From Taudactylus pleione (lineage: Eukaryota; Chordata; Amphibia; Anura; Myobatrachidae), in NCBI GenBank assembly GCA_031769625.1, contig JAUIMM010000115.1, forward strand, positions 13,314,501-13,378,500: DNA of 64,000 bases, given 5' to 3'. Within the stretch, counting starts at the first letter, position 1. Each line of letters opens with the position of its first letter. Below are positions 11,451-23,569 of this stretch, one piece after another. Below the pieces are notes generated by a model. It had not been told where the DNA came from and searched no databases. It was given only the letters and a program-made list of their open reading frames with translations. The position numbers were made by a program, and so were the translations under genes.

Positions 11451-11822
11451 ATAATTATCATTCCACAAAAAATAAAAAGATCTTGTTTTTGTGTGTGTGA
11501 TAGCTATGCTATTATTGTTCAGTGAACTGCCAGCCAGACTGCAGTTTATCGTACACGTATTTGTAACTCAGCAGGTGGTCCGTCTGCACTCTGCAGGGGT
11601 GATTTGCTGTTCATAAAGGGGTGCTGTCTTGTTCATCAAGGGGCTGCTGTCTCATCTAGGGGTCCTCTTCCGCAGTGTAAAAAAATAAAAGTTAAATAAA
11701 ATTAGCATTCCACAAACAATAAAACAAAAGATCTTTTTTTGTCAGATTTTTTGTGTGTGCTAACTATGCTATTATTGTTCAGTGACACTGCCAGCCAGAC
11801 CGCAGTTTATCATCCGCATATT
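11451..11822. repeat. direct repeat pair, ~110 bp
   Basis: The segments at about 11451-11565 and 11701-11822 both contain CATTCCACAAA, AGATCTTxTTTT, GCTATTATTGTTCAGTGA and GCCAGCCAGACxGCAGTTTAT. It is a local duplication within the 5' part of hAT copy C. Confidence 0.7.
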
Positions 11823-11825
11823 GTG

Positions 11826-12410
11826 ACACTATAAGTCATAGCACAGTATGTTCTTCTTGTTCATAAAATATCTGTAAGTGGTAGCGCAGTGTTTTACTCA
11901 TAAAAAATCTTGTAACACTGTAAGTGGTAGTGCAGTGTTTTAGTCATAAAAAATCTTGTGACACTGTAAGTGGTAGTGCAGTGTGTTATTCTTTTCTTAT
12001 TCATAAAAATCTTGTGACACTGTAAGTGGTAGTGCAGTGTGTTATTCTTTTCTTATTCATAAAAATCTTGTGACACTGTAAATGGTAGCACAGTGTTTTA
12101 TTCATAAAAAATCTTGTGACACTGTAAGTGGTAGCGCAGTGTGTTATTATTTTTTTATTCATAAAAACTCTTGTGACACTAAGTGGTAGCGAAGTGTTTT
12201 ACTCATAAATAATCTTGTCACACTATAAGTGGTAGCGCAGTGTTTTATTATTTTCTTATTCATAAAAAATATTGTGATACTGTAAGTGGTAGCACAGTGT
12301 TTTACTCATAAAAAAATCTTGCGACACTGTAAGTGGTAGCGCAGTGTGTGTTTCTTTTCTTATTCATAAAAAATATTGTGAGACTGTAGGTCATTGATAC
12401 CGCAGTGTGA
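11826..12410. repeat. minisatellite with repeated ACTGTAAGTGGTAG
   Basis: About twelve degenerate units of 45-60 bp are marked by GTGGTAGYGCAGTGT and ATAAAAATCTTGTGACACTG. Most units contain GTAAGT in ACTGTAAGTGG, a good match to a vertebrate 5' splice site. The array lies between promoter and transposase, the same place as the unrelated 157-bp array in copy B. Confidence 0.8.
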
Positions 12411-12459
12411 TATTTAAAATTAGTACAAATTGATGTGTGTGCTGTACCCCACTTCGTTC

Positions 12460-15413
12460 ATGTTTGTTGATATAGAGAACGATCTGTTGAGAGGAGAGCA
12501 GGAACCACATAAAATCAAAGAACCAATATTTTACATTGGTAAAGAAATAAAAATCAAAGGGAAAGTTAGCTGCAGAAAAACATTAAATTGGCATTATGCC
12601 TTTCACCACACGTAGTGGCAGGGAAAGACTGGTGTTTCTGCCTCTTATGATGATGTAAGCCCTTCTCCCTGTAGACGTTTAAAAAAAATGTAAATCATTA
12701 AGGCACAGGAACCAACTGTGTTCTCAGAAATGTCACAAATCCCTGAGGAGAGTCTAAATGTGTCGAAGGGTGCCATGTGTGAGCCTGACCTTTCCAAAAC
12801 TGTACTTGTAGAGGAACATCCTTCCACAACTTGTGCATCTTCTGCAAATGTGAGGATGAGCGGCACAAGTCAATATGCTGACATAGAAATTGAGGACGCT
12901 TCTGTGGAGGTGCACCATGGTGAGGAGAATATTTGTGTTGCTGACGCTAATAAGAATGTTGATGATGAGGATGCTGATGATGAGGATGTTATTGATGAGG
13001 ATGTTGTTTGTGTAAATCAGGCCCCAGTGGAAACAGTTGTTTCCCATGATAAGGAAGAGCCCATTATCATGCCTGGACATAAAACTGAAAAAATCCACTT
13101 CTTATGAATGGTATAATTTCTACCCAAATCGGGACAACAATTGTCAAACCATCTGTACCCATTGTCATGCCAGAGTAAGTAGAGGTAGGGACCGTAACCC
13201 TCTAGGAACCTCCTCCCTGTTACGTCATCTACAGTGCATCAATCAAAAGTGCTTGCAAAAATCAGAAACTTTGGCTAAAAAAGTAACAACAAGCAGTCCC
13301 TTCTCTCTGCTAGATCCAAGCACCAGGCAACTTCACCACCAACACCTTCATCAACAATATCCTCAATAATGATCGGAAGTAGTCCTGCATCCAATTTGAT
13401 AAGGCTAACTCAGTCCTCTGCTATCCTGGATTCCTCAGAAGAATCCTTGAGCGCTACACCTGCTCCTGCTGGGAGTGGATCTTCATCCCAGAAGGGGACC
13501 AGGAAGACTACTAGTAGTAGTTCTAAAAAACAATTGACTGTTAAACAATCCTTTTCATGGGGGAGCAAGTTTGACAGCAGTCACCCAGTTGCACAGAAGA
13601 TCACTGACACCATAACATCAATGGTATTAGGTAAGCGTCCGATATCTGCCATTAGTGCAATGGGTTTTAGACAGTTAATTGAGGTCCTCTGTCCCCACTA
13701 CCAAATCCCATCTAGGTTCCACTTCACTAGAAAAGCAATTCCCAGCCTGTACAGGGACATTAAAAAAAACTTAATCAGTGTCCTCCAAAATGCCATTGTA
13801 CCCCCTTTTCCACTTAACCACAGATATGTGGACAAGTGGAACTTGGCAAACACAAGTTTACATGACTGTAACAGCCCACTGGGTGAGTGTATTGCCTTCA
13901 GCGGCACCAACAGCAGCATCTAAGAAAAAGCAGCTTATTCAGAGGCAGGCTATTCTGTGTATAACCAGTTTCACTAAGAGGCATACTGCTGACAACCTCT
14001 TAGAAAAACTCAGAGAAGTCATTGCAAAATGGCTTACCCCGCTTGGACTCTCTTCGGGATTTGTGATTTCTGACAGCGCCACCAATATTGTGAGAACATT
14101 ACAGCTGGGTAAATTCCAATACATCCCATGTTTTGCTCACACTATTAACTTGGTGGTGGAATTTTTTTTTTAAATGGACAGGGCTATGCAGGAGATGCTC
14201 ACCGTGGCGTGCAAAATTTCTGGGCATTTTCGCCATTCAGCAGGTGCATGTAAATGATTGCAGCACCTGTGAGAAATTTTGAATTTGCCCTGTCACCAGC
14301 TGAAGCAAGAGGTAGTTACAAGGTGGAACTCCACCCTTTATATGCTTGAGCGGATGGAGGAACAGCAAAAAGCCATCCAAAACTACACAACGAACCATGA
14401 CATAGGAAGAGAGGGGGAATGTAACTTACTCAAGCTTAGTGGAAAATACTTCCCATGTTGTACAAAGTGCTGAAACTCTTTGAAGTAGTCACCTGTGAAG
14501 TGAGTTCAGACATTGCCAGTTTGAGTCAGCTAATTGCCCTTATTAAACTGTTGGAAAAGCAGCTTGTTAAACTGAAGGAGCTGAAATAAAGCAATTCCGC
14601 TAAGCATGTCGGACTTGTAGATCAATTCCTTTATTCGCTTTGCCGGGATCCAAGGGTTGTCAGGATCTTACAATCAGATCAATACATTTTGGCGATCATG
14701 CTGGATCCTAGGTTTAAGTCATATGTTGTGTCTTTCTTCAAAGAGGACACAGATCTGAAGAGATGCAAAGAGCTGTTGGTAAAGAAATTGTCTCTCAAGC
14801 GGCACGTGATGCAGTGATGGCTCCTCCAGCAAATGCGGATGCCAGGAAAAACTAAACTTTCCCAAAAAACAATCCACTGGTGTTGCAGATGAGTCAACAC
14901 AACCAAGTTTTGACATCTGGTCGGGTCTAAAATAATTGCCTACAATTAATGAGGCCTCTACTGTGACTCCATCTGATTTGGTCACCATTCAAAGAATGGT
15001 TGAGGACTATATTAATGATAGCGTCCAACTAGGCATGTCAGATAGTCCATTTCACTACTGGCAGGAAAAAAAAGTCAATTTGGAGGCACTTGCACAAACT
15101 GGCTTTGCTTTATTTGAGCTGCCCACCCTCCAGTGTGTACTCAGAAAGAGTTTTCAGCCCGCCTTGGAATCTCGTCCACGATCGGCGTAGGAGGCTACTT
15201 CCTCAAAATGTGGAAAAGATGATGATCATCAAAATGATCTCCAAATTCCATGAGGAAGATCTTTACAGCCAATTACATCCAAAAATTACAGAGGCACCTG
15301 AGGCTGTAATGGTGGATTCCAGTGGGGACAAATAAATATTGTGTGAAGATGATGTACACACTGCTGAAGGTGAGGAATCGGATGATGATGGTGACAACAT
15401 CTTGCCTCTGTAA
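12460..15413 (+). pseudogene. hAT transposase, BED-finger type (copy C), disrupted
   Basis: Homologous to the copy B transposase at 28367-31002, but split into many frames. Seen in order: an acidic region (12718-13107, including DDEDADDEDVIDEDVV); a BED-type zinc finger (about 13092-13270, CQTICTHC then HLQCINQK, the final histidine replaced by Asn); a serine-rich linker (13369-13560); the RNase H-like core start (13778-13860, LTTDMWTSG); a second acidic block SDSATNIVRTL with CFAHTINLVVE (14060-14163); an MLDPRFKSYV-like block near 14700; and the C-terminal dimerisation region (SCPPSSVYSERVF, RRRRLLPQNVEKMM, 15100-15240). The stop is at 15411. It retains the core absent from copy B, but frameshifts and stops (for example 14171 and 14470) make it non-functional. 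Confidence 0.85.
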
Positions 15414-15487
15414 AGCCAGTTTGTGCACAGATATATGATTGCCAGCAATGTCAGCTGCCCGTTGATAACTTGTTTTGTGGGGGCCCA

Positions 15488-15547
15488 AACAAACCAATCA
15501 CTTTAGCCACAATTGGCAGTCCCTGTCGCTGAAGTGATTGGTTTGTT
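15488..15547 (+). promoter_or_regulatory. conserved 3' stem-loop of hAT transposase unit, copy C
   Basis: The 5' arm at 15488-15507 and the 3' arm at 15528-15547 form a 20-bp stem (one G-U pair) with a 20-base loop, about 75 bases after the transposase stop. The counterpart in copy B differs at paired positions in a compensatory way. Confidence 0.7.
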
Positions 15548-16434
15548 AAACTGTGCATGTCCTGTTAACTATATACAACATAAGAGTGGGTGGAAGGACC
15601 CAAGTACAATTCCATCTTGCATGTATTGTCTTTGCATTATGTGCTGTTTGAGGCATTGCTGCCTGACATTTTTAATTTTATAGTTTATTAAATTGCCATC
15701 CTGACTGCCACTGCAGTGCCACTCTGTGCCATGTTGGAAGCTGAACTGCCACATGTTAGTGCTGCCCACTGCTGTCGCTTAGTTTATTCAGCCAGCTAGC
15801 TCGATGCAACCTGTTGTCCTAAACTGGATGAAATCAATATTGTGAGCAGTGAGGTGGTCAAAATTGACTGCAAATGACTGGAAATAAATGTTATTGAGAT
15901 TAATAATACTGTAGGAACAAAAACAGGCTCAAATAATGTGATTTCAGCTGTTTTTATGATTTTTTAGAAATAATACAGATCCAAAATCAAAACATGCAAG
16001 GGTGGTTTTGTAAAAACAAATCCAGATCCAAAAACTTGAAGGAGATGCAGATCCAAAACCAAAACACGGGGGTCGGCGCACATCCCTAAAAAAAACATTT
16101 GTTTCCTGATGTGCCATATTGGAAAATTGAACTGCCATTGCTGCTGCAATCTTTGACATGCGGTTGCTCAATGCCAAAAATTTATAGAAATGTTTATGGC
16201 CACAGACAGCATCTACTGCATGCCCTTTTAATTTCTAAAAAATATTCTGAACCACCAAGTTGGTTTTGTGGGCAAAACATTGGACATATTGTACACCCAT
16301 GCTCTCCCCTCCTTCCTCATAAATTTGCTTTGGAATCAAAAAATTAAATTAAATTAACTACCAATCAACCCCTCCTGTCCCTTCTTTCAGCTACATACAT
16401 ACTGCAACTCCCTCAGGCCTCTTGATTAATGAAA

Positions 16435-16998
16435 ACATATGTTTCCTTATGTGCCATGTTGGAAGTTGAACTGCCACGTGTTTGTGCTGCCCACTGCTGC
16501 TGCTTAGCTTGGTGCAAATTTTTATCCTAAACCGGATGAAAACAATATTGTGAGCTGTGTGGTGGTCAAAATTGACTGGAAACGAGTGGAAATTAATGTT
16601 ATTGAGGTTAATAATACTGTAGGAACAAAAAAAAACCCAAACAATATGTGGTTTTAGCTGTTTTTATCAATTTTCTTGATTTACTTTACTTTACATTAGA
16701 GAAATGTGCTGATCTCCATGGTTATGGATCTGGATTCATCTTTGTGTTTTTGGTTTTGCAAAACCACCCTCATGTGTTTTGTTTTTTGGATCTGGGTTTA
16801 TTTATATATTTTTTAAAAATGCTAAAAAGTTTTTACAAACAGTTAAAATCATGTAATTTTTGCAAACCAAAACCCAAAATTTGTATTTAAAATACAATTT
16901 CCGAACCGTGGGAAGATCAGAACTGTGACTCGGATCTGTCCGAATTCATGAAATTCTGGTGGATTTTTTTTCTGGAGAACCGAACTGCACAGCTCTAC
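16435..16998 (+). repeat. second hAT 3'-end segment
   Basis: ATGTGCCATGTTGGAAG, ACCGGATGAAAACAATATTGTGAG and TTATTGAGGTTAATAATACTG repeat, with divergence, the segment at 15727-15917. The right border carries the inverted terminal repeat. It suggests a solo end or a nested related element. Confidence 0.6.
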
Positions 16999-17128
16999 TT
17001 TACATTGATTCTACATGATATGTTTTTTAATCTCCTAATATTGATAACATTATGGATGATTCATAAAATATTATTTATTGGATCTTAATATAATAAATTG
17101 TTATGAATTTCAAATTTAAACAGATTGA

Positions 17129-17298
17129 GGGGGAAATGTATCAAGCCTTGGAGAGAGATAAAGTGGAGAAATTGCCAAAAGCAACTTATCAGCGTCTTTT
17201 TTTCTTCAAAGGCTGTTCTAGATAAATTACAGTTAGAAGCTGATTGATTGGTTGCTTTGCTCACTTTACCTCTCTTTAACGCTTAATACATCTCCCCC
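17129..17298. mobile_element. palindromic MITE (GGGGGAAATGTATCAA ends)
   Basis: GGGGGAAATGTATCAA at the left is matched by inverted TTAATACATCTCCCCC at the right. Internal arms TTGGAGAGAGATAAAGTGG and CACTTTACCTCTCTTTAA also pair imperfectly. About 170 bp, non-coding. Confidence 0.65.
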
Positions 17299-18486
17299 TT
17301 ATTCCCTTACCTTTATTCAGTAAAATAATTTAAGGAGAATTAGCAGATAACATATATTTACGAGGTGATGTGCTAAAAAGCAATATGGGTTTTATAATGC
17401 AAGTAGGAAGTATGAAACACTGGTAGACATCCGGTGAGAATTTAAAGAAGATGAATTCTGTATTATGTGATGAATATAGTATGCCCTTAGGCACCAACAA
17501 ATAGCACAATAACTTTCTGAAAAATGCTTATTATCCAGGGACTATTTATTCTTTCATACAGGTACAAGCAATTCCTTGTATTTATTTCAGAATAAATGTA
17601 CTGGCATGTTAAAAATATAAAAGATTTAAAACTTGCTGTACAGTGCAGTATTTGACCACCTAAAACTAATGTATGAGGATGGAGGGATATAGACAGAGGA
17701 GGGACAAACAGAAGAAGTTGGTGTAAACAAACAGAAAAAGAAAAGGTTGGGGAATAGATACACATGTAAATATACATTACAAAAATCCCTGAACAACATT
17801 TTGTAAAGGACTATGACGTTCTGGAAAGGTGTGAGTATATGGAGTGTATTTCTTATTGTTGTTACAGTGCATGCACCCTATCTCTAAACAGTCGCATAAT
17901 GCATGATGCACCCCAAGGTGTGACGCAGTAGTGATTGAGACACAGGGTCTCAGAAAAGCATTAGAAATGTATTGGGTGTTCCTAGACGTGACTGGGAGGT
18001 GGCTAGTCAAACGCACGGAGATACACTCTCTGATGGGCATGTTATGGGAGTGTCTGACGGATGTTGCATAACTGGTTCTGGACTCAGATGCTTAATCACA
18101 TAAATTGGAGGTCATGCTCTAATCGAGAATCTGCACCTAGCATGGGGCAGGTGCAAATTTCAGTGGTGCTACTAATGGTAGCATCTGAAGGAGTACCACG
18201 CAAGGTTGTTGTGTCTAAAGATGCACAAAGTGGGCATCACAGTCCTTGCACATTCAAATGCAAGGATGTCCACCAGGGAAGGGCTTTTACTAGCACTAAA
18301 GTCATAGGTGCGACTACAGCAAAAGACACTAAAGCGCTCACAGCAGCATGAGCCTCAGAATCAGCTCCTAACAGGGCACTTGTACCAGTTCTTTGCAATT
18401 TCACTATTCTGCTGAAAAGACCCTTGTGCATTGTTATAAGGAACAATGATTTATATAACTCCCTTTTCATCCTTTCTTGTACCAGT
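17299..18486. other. unassigned stretch
   Basis: I see no supported gene, RNA or repeat. Short open frames at 17777-18040 (minus) and 18061-18351 (plus) have no recognised domain. Confidence 0.5.
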
Positions 18487-19044
18487 TGAAATGGGATTGA
18501 AATGCTGGTTCAAATCCCGACAGTGAATGCATGACAGGATCAAGATTCTGACAGGGTCAGGTAAGTACCCTAATCTCCCCTCCCCCCCCCCTAACCCTCC
18601 CTTAGTGGTGTCTAGCCCAAACCTCTCCCCTTAGTGTCTAACCCTAATTTCCCCCCGGGGGTGCCTAACCCTAACCCCCCTTTACCGCTCCCTAAACCTA
18701 ACCCTCCCGGGGGGTGCCTAGCCCCAGTGACGGACTGGGGTTTGAAGGGCCCACCAGGGAATGCAATCATAGGGGCCCACTGAGGGGTGTGGTCAGTTAT
18801 TGGAAAGGGTGTGGTCAACCACCAGAGAGGAGTGGCCAGTTATTATAGGAGCGTCAAAGTATAGCATATAAAAGGGACACCTGGAGTGTTCTAAACTATA
18901 TAAGAGGCACATGGAGGGGTTTGATACCATATAAATGGCATACAGAAAATAGGTAATATAGGTTTATAAACTTTATAGGTAATAAATAGGTCATATAGGT
19001 ATATAGTAAAAAAGGTAGGTGACTGTAACAGAGCACCAGACTTA

Positions 19045-19315
19045 GGGGCCTATTCATCATCGATAAATGGGCCGGTAAACATGCGGAAAACATTATTCAT
19101 CATCAGGGGTCCGATAAGACCCCCTGATAATCAGCAAACTCCGAAAACTGAACACCTTCAGACGGCGCTTGCTCTCGTAGCCCCGCTCCTTCCTATGGGA
19201 AGGAGATCCAGGGATGCAAAAGAGATCTGAGCAGATCCCTCCGCCGCCTTGTCACGGACTCTTCGGTGGCAGTGTGATCAATACTAAGTACAGCCTACGA
19301 TGATGAATAGGCCCC
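19045..19315. mobile_element. Harbinger-type MITE (GGGGCCTATTCATCAT ends)
   Basis: Inverted ends GGGGCCTATTCATCAT and ATGATGAATAGGCCCC are flanked by TTA (19042-19044, 19316-19318). A diverged relative is at 33511-33985. Confidence 0.75.
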
Positions 19316-19542
19316 TTAGACACTGAGGACTACTGTATGAACTATAGGCTATAAATTAATACTGGTTCATAATATCATTATTGGTCCATAGAAGATAAAT
19401 GACAACTTGACAAGTGTTGATACCAGCACCTAAATAAGCATTAACCAGTCACATAGTATTGGTTGCCTTTTTTAAGTATGTTTCATAATATGTATAAATT
19501 AAAAAAAAATGTTTTTAATTATTTACAATCTGTTCACATTAT

Positions 19543-20047
19543 GGACCTCATTCAGAGCCACTCGCAAAAAGTGAGCGCTCGCTCTGAATGAGAGTGGCCG
19601 CTTTTTTTTTTTAGCCGGCCTCCTTGCCAGCTCGCTAAGCTGTGGGTGATCACCCACAGCTTTTGCGAGCGGCCAGGTGATGGTCGCCACCATCGGGTTT
19701 GCGACGAGACCCTTGTGGTAGGGTCTCGTCTGCCGCAAGCCACAGTGAGCTTCCTGCTCTAATAGAGCAGGAAGTTCACTACTGACATCACTCGTGATGT
19801 CAGTAGGGCCGCCCACAAACGGCAGGCGTTCCTTCAGGAACTCCTCTGTTTGTCCTGCCACCCCCTCTCCCCGCCTACAAAACCGGGCGAGCTGTCGATC
19901 AACATTGACAGCCGCCCCGTTTGTAGCTAGCTCCGGAGCGAGTGAATTTCTCACTCGCTCCGGGGCTTGCGCACGCGCGTGCGCAGTGCCCCACCATTGA
20001 CCAGCTTGCGAGCGCACTGCGCTTGCGGGAGGGTCTGAATGAGGGCC
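19543..20047. mobile_element. palindrome-rich MITE (CTCATTCAGAGCC family), copy 1
   Basis: Ends GGACCTCATTCAGAGCC and GGTCTGAATGAGGGCC are inverted. The interior is a chain of perfect palindromes: 19750-19774 (11-bp arms), 19645-19656, and 19779-19806 (13-bp arms, CTACTGACATCAC). A relative is at 59970-60518. Confidence 0.65.
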
Positions 20048-20313
20048 TAAGTGAATTGGTTGTCTCTAAGGAGCTGCATGTGAGTTTGCGAAAGCGAACC
20101 CGCATTATAAAATTTGCGCACATCCAGGCAAAGTGCACATGAGAAATGCGAGATTCACTTAGCAATGGCAAATCATGGGATGCCGACACATCAAGGTCAC
20201 ATGACTATTCTACAAAAGGTGATCTGGGAGAAGTGCATTAACAAAAATGGGAAAATCATCTGGGACATCAGAAAAGTTACAACTGAGATAGCAGGACCAT
20301 ATAGAAGGTTAGA

Positions 20314-20768
20314 GGGCTTAATTCAGCACGGATCGCAATTGCGATCGCAGCTGCGTAATTGCACGCAATAAAGCTGCGAAAATATGCCAATGCCTGCCAG
20401 GGCTCAGCCAGCATAGAGACATCCCACTGCTGCTTTCTCACATCCATAATACCTCGTAGTCCTGCGTATATATCAGTAACATCAAAGGACTTCGGCATGT
20501 CACGCACAATTACCGCAAATCTGACCCGTCGGCGAAAATCTCGGTGCACGTAGTGAGTACTCAAGCTGCGTATGCAATCGCAGTGGCTAATTTATACACA
20601 CCCATGAAACAGCATTCGAACAGATTGGCACGCCTGTATTTCTCCAACCACTCCCACCACCCCCAAACGCTCACTCCCTGTCACTCACTCTGTATCTTAT
20701 ACGCATGAGCTAACAATCGATTGAACTGCGTACGCAGTTGCAATTGCGATCCCTGCTGAATCAGGCCC
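20314..20768. mobile_element. MITE, GATTCAGCANGGATCGCAATTGC family, copy 1
   Basis: Ends GGGCTTAATTCAGCACGGAT and, inverted, GGGCCTGATTCAGCAGGGAT are flanked by AGA on both sides (20311-20313, 20769-20771). Relatives are at 60522-60992 and, more distantly, 61929-62464 and 56734-57330. Confidence 0.65.
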
Positions 20769-21018
20769 AGAGGCCATAAGGACAGTATTGAGGGTTCTTA
20801 TATGTTGTCAAGTGGATGATTTATATATTTTTTTATTAATAGTGGAAAAAAAATAATCATGAGAAAGTGTTTTTCAGATATTTTCTCATATATCCAAGGG
20901 TCCCTATTTCAAAAACATATTTTTTTTAATCTCCCAAATAATTATCGTACATGTTATATTTGAAGTATATTTAATGTTTAAACAAATGACAAAGTGTAGG
21001 ATAGTTAATAAAAATATG

Positions 21019-21216
21019 GGTTGGGTATGGGATGCCGGAGCTCGGGATCCTGGCGGTCAATCCGGACGCCGTCATCTCGGCAGGGTTAGGATACCGACAC
21101 TTGTCGGTCGGTTAACTAACCCTCCCCCTCTCCCTACCCTAACCCTCCCTCCCCGGTGCATAAGCCTAACCTCCCCCCATACTGCCTAAACCTAACTTTA
21201 TTATGACCGCATCCCT
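21019..21216. mobile_element. telomere-like element, copy 3 (short)
   Basis: The 9-bp duplication AAAAATATG flanks it (21010-21018, 21217-21225). It contains GGATGCCGGAG, CGGCAGGGTTAGGATACCG and a CCCTAACCCTCC tract. It lies inside the hAT-type element that itself interrupts copy 2 of the same family. Confidence 0.65.
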
Positions 21217-21569
21217 AAAAATATGTATATCATGTACAGCAATGCAAAATAGTTTTCTTTCTGTCAACTATATAAACAATTTTGAATGATGTGTTAGAAG
21301 TAAGTACACTGTTAATTTCTGACTCATTTATTTTTGAGAGCTATATGTGTACGCTTACCTTTCCACCTGCACCCGGACCGGTGTGATTGTGGAGTTCGCT
21401 GTGTTACCTCTCGTGGCCGCTGGCAGTCAAGCTGAGTTTGAGTTCTTGTGTGGACAGTGCTCGCTGCAGAAACTGGGGCTGCGAGTCTCCGGAAAAGGCA
21501 GCCAATGGTTCTGTAAGCCCCTGAGAATGGGGGCAGGAGAGGGGGTGGCTTAGGAATACTGGAACATTG

Positions 21570-22230
21570 TGCCCACTGCTGCCCTAACTACTACAAGCAT
21601 TACATACCAGCCCACTCCCTGGCACCCCCTTAGCCACTGCTACTCTACCCCCATCATTACATAACTAGCCCACTTCCTGGGATCTCTAGCTACTGCTGCC
21701 CTGTCTACCCCCATCATTACATACCAGCCCACCCCCAACTCACTGCTACCCTAACTATCCTTATCATTACATGCTGTACCAGCTCACCCCCTACTGACTG
21801 CTACCCTAACTATCCTTATCATTACATGCTGTACCAGCTCACCCCCTACTGACTGCTACCCTAACTATCCTTATCATTACATGCTGTACCAGCTCACCCC
21901 CTACTGACTGCTACCCTAACAACCCTCATCAATCATCATTACATACTAGCCCACCCCCTGGCATCTCTACTTACTGCTGCCCTATGTACCCCTATCTTTA
22001 CATACCATACCACCCACCCTACTCACTGCTACCCTAACTACCCCCTTCATTACATACCAGCTCACCCCCTACTCACTGCTACTCTAACTACCCTCATCAT
22101 TATATAATAGCACACTCCCTGGCACTCTCCTAACCACTAATGCCCCCATCATTACTTACTAGCCCAGCCCCTGGCACCCCTTACCCATTACTGCCCTAAC
22201 TAGCCCCATCATTACATACCAGACCATCCT
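21570..22230. repeat. minisatellite, 55-bp core unit
   Basis: Units carry CTGCTACCCTAACTATCC, ATCATTACAT and CCAGCTCACCCCCTACTG. The word CTAAC recurs at 21751, 21806, 21861 and 21916 (exactly 55 bp apart). More degenerate units extend on both sides, about a dozen in all. Confidence 0.85.
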
Positions 22231-23569
22231 CCTTTTTCCAGCAAGCAACTACTAACCTTAATGCCATTCAATCTGCTGGGTGTGGCTTTCTTCCTCCCCA
22301 CTGAGTCCTCAGAGTGTCGGCCCAGACATGCTCCGTCCTCTCTGTCTGTGCATGGAGCAGCTCAGCAGCCTGCAGCAGCCTTGGCTCCTCCCCTGCTGAT
22401 GTCATCACTGGAATCCATGTGTGCAGCTGCTGTCAATCACACATGGGTTCAGCCAGCCTCTCCCCGCCCCTCCCCCACTGATGTCACCACCGCTGTATTC
22501 TGTATGTAGCTGAGCAACTATAGTGCACAGCAACCTGCCCCCCCTCCTCCTCCTCCTCCCACTGCCGCATCGAGCAAGGACAGTCACAGCGGAGCTTAGA
22601 AGGGAGAAGCCTGTGATTGGCTCCTCCCCCGTGACGTCACTACTGATTCCAAAGGAAGGAATCAGTGACATTAGAAACCCTGCAGTTCATTACATGATAC
22701 TGCCTGCCGTCTGCCGCGCACAGCCCACCCCCGCACACCTCCCGCTGCACAGCTGCTGATCACCTTCCAGCAAGTAGTCAAAAATGGTGCCGGTTAGAGG
22801 GGCTAAGCCACGCCCTCCCACAAAAGTGGGTGTGGCTATAAGTCACTAGGGCCCACCGGGGAATTCCCCGAATCCCCGGCAGCCCAGTCCAAGCCTGCCT
22901 AGCCCTGACCTCTCCCTGGGAGTGCCGAACCCTAACCCTCCCCCCTAGGGGTGTCTAACCCTAATCTCCACTCCCCCAAACCTAACCCTAATCCCGCTAG
23001 ACTCCCTAATCCAAACCCTTCCCCCTGCGGCTAACGCTAAGGGCGCCCCGGACTTACCTTTGTTTAGGATGGCGTCCTCGGTGTTCCGGCATCGGGATTA
23101 TGATAGGCGTCAGTATTTAGCCGCCTCTCACAAATCCCTAGCCGGCATTCCGCTGTCGGGATTATGACCGGCGCCCTTGCAGCTGTCAGTCACATGACTA
23201 CATCCCGTACCAGTCTAGTATAGTTGAAAACGATTTTTTAGGAATACTTTGTTGCTGGGCAGATACATCCTAACACATCTTTGGGCCTCATTTTTAGTTT
23301 GATACAACTCTGAGGCCCCATGTGTGCTGCAGTTTAAAAGGGCAGGGTCTCTTTACTTTGCATATATCATGATTTATCAAGATGAGAATGAGTATCTTTA
23401 CAGATCACATTTGGGATACAATATAAATGATAATGTGATATGTAGGGCTGAACCAAAGTTAGTACTGTGTGAGTCTGCATACCATATTCTGAGTGAAATA
23501 AAGCTGAACATGCAGGGAAAGCAGAAGCACTAATATCCACCTATGCAGACTTGTACACAACGTGTGGTA

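Larger units (their letters stand above)
10927..16998 (+). mobile_element. hAT element copy C, decayed, with two stacked 3' ends
   Basis: The left end TAGAGATGAGCTGGTC is matched by the inverted sequence at 16998 (minus-strand TAGAGCTGTGCAG). An internal candidate end lies at 16088 (GGCGCACATCCCTA). Sequence from 15715 to about 15960 is repeated in diverged form at 16450-16690, so either a second hAT 3' end was added or the end was duplicated. The outer flanking 8-mers (ATTTTTAT, CTTTACAT) agree at only 5 of 8. Its order is the same as copy B: promoter, tandem array, transposase, stem-loop, 3' end. Confidence 0.65.
18725..22897. mobile_element. hAT-type 4.2-kb element with nested insertions
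   Basis: Perfect 8-bp duplications CCTAGCCC (18717-18724 and 22898-22905) bound it. Ends are CAGTGACGGACTGGGG and, inverted, CAGGCTTGGACTGGGC, followed inside both ends by GGGCCCACCRGGGAAT. No transposase was recognised. It carries at least three MITEs (19045, 19543, 20314), a telomere-like element (21019) and a minisatellite (21570). Confidence 0.75.
18487..23205. mobile_element. telomere-like element, copy 2, split by a 4.2-kb insertion
   Basis: The outer flanks carry (T/C)GTACCAGT (18478-18486 and 23206-23214), an 8-of-9 duplication. The left part (18487-18724) and right part (22898-23205) are rich in CCTAACCCT words and contain CGGGATTATGA(C)CGGC, as in the other copies. Without the inserted element (18725-22897) and its 8-bp duplication the unit is about 540 bp, similar to its relatives. 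Confidence 0.7.

Noticed and set aside
19523..20017. 164-codon minus-strand frame
   Set aside because: Same MITE family as 59970-60518; openness follows from GC content.
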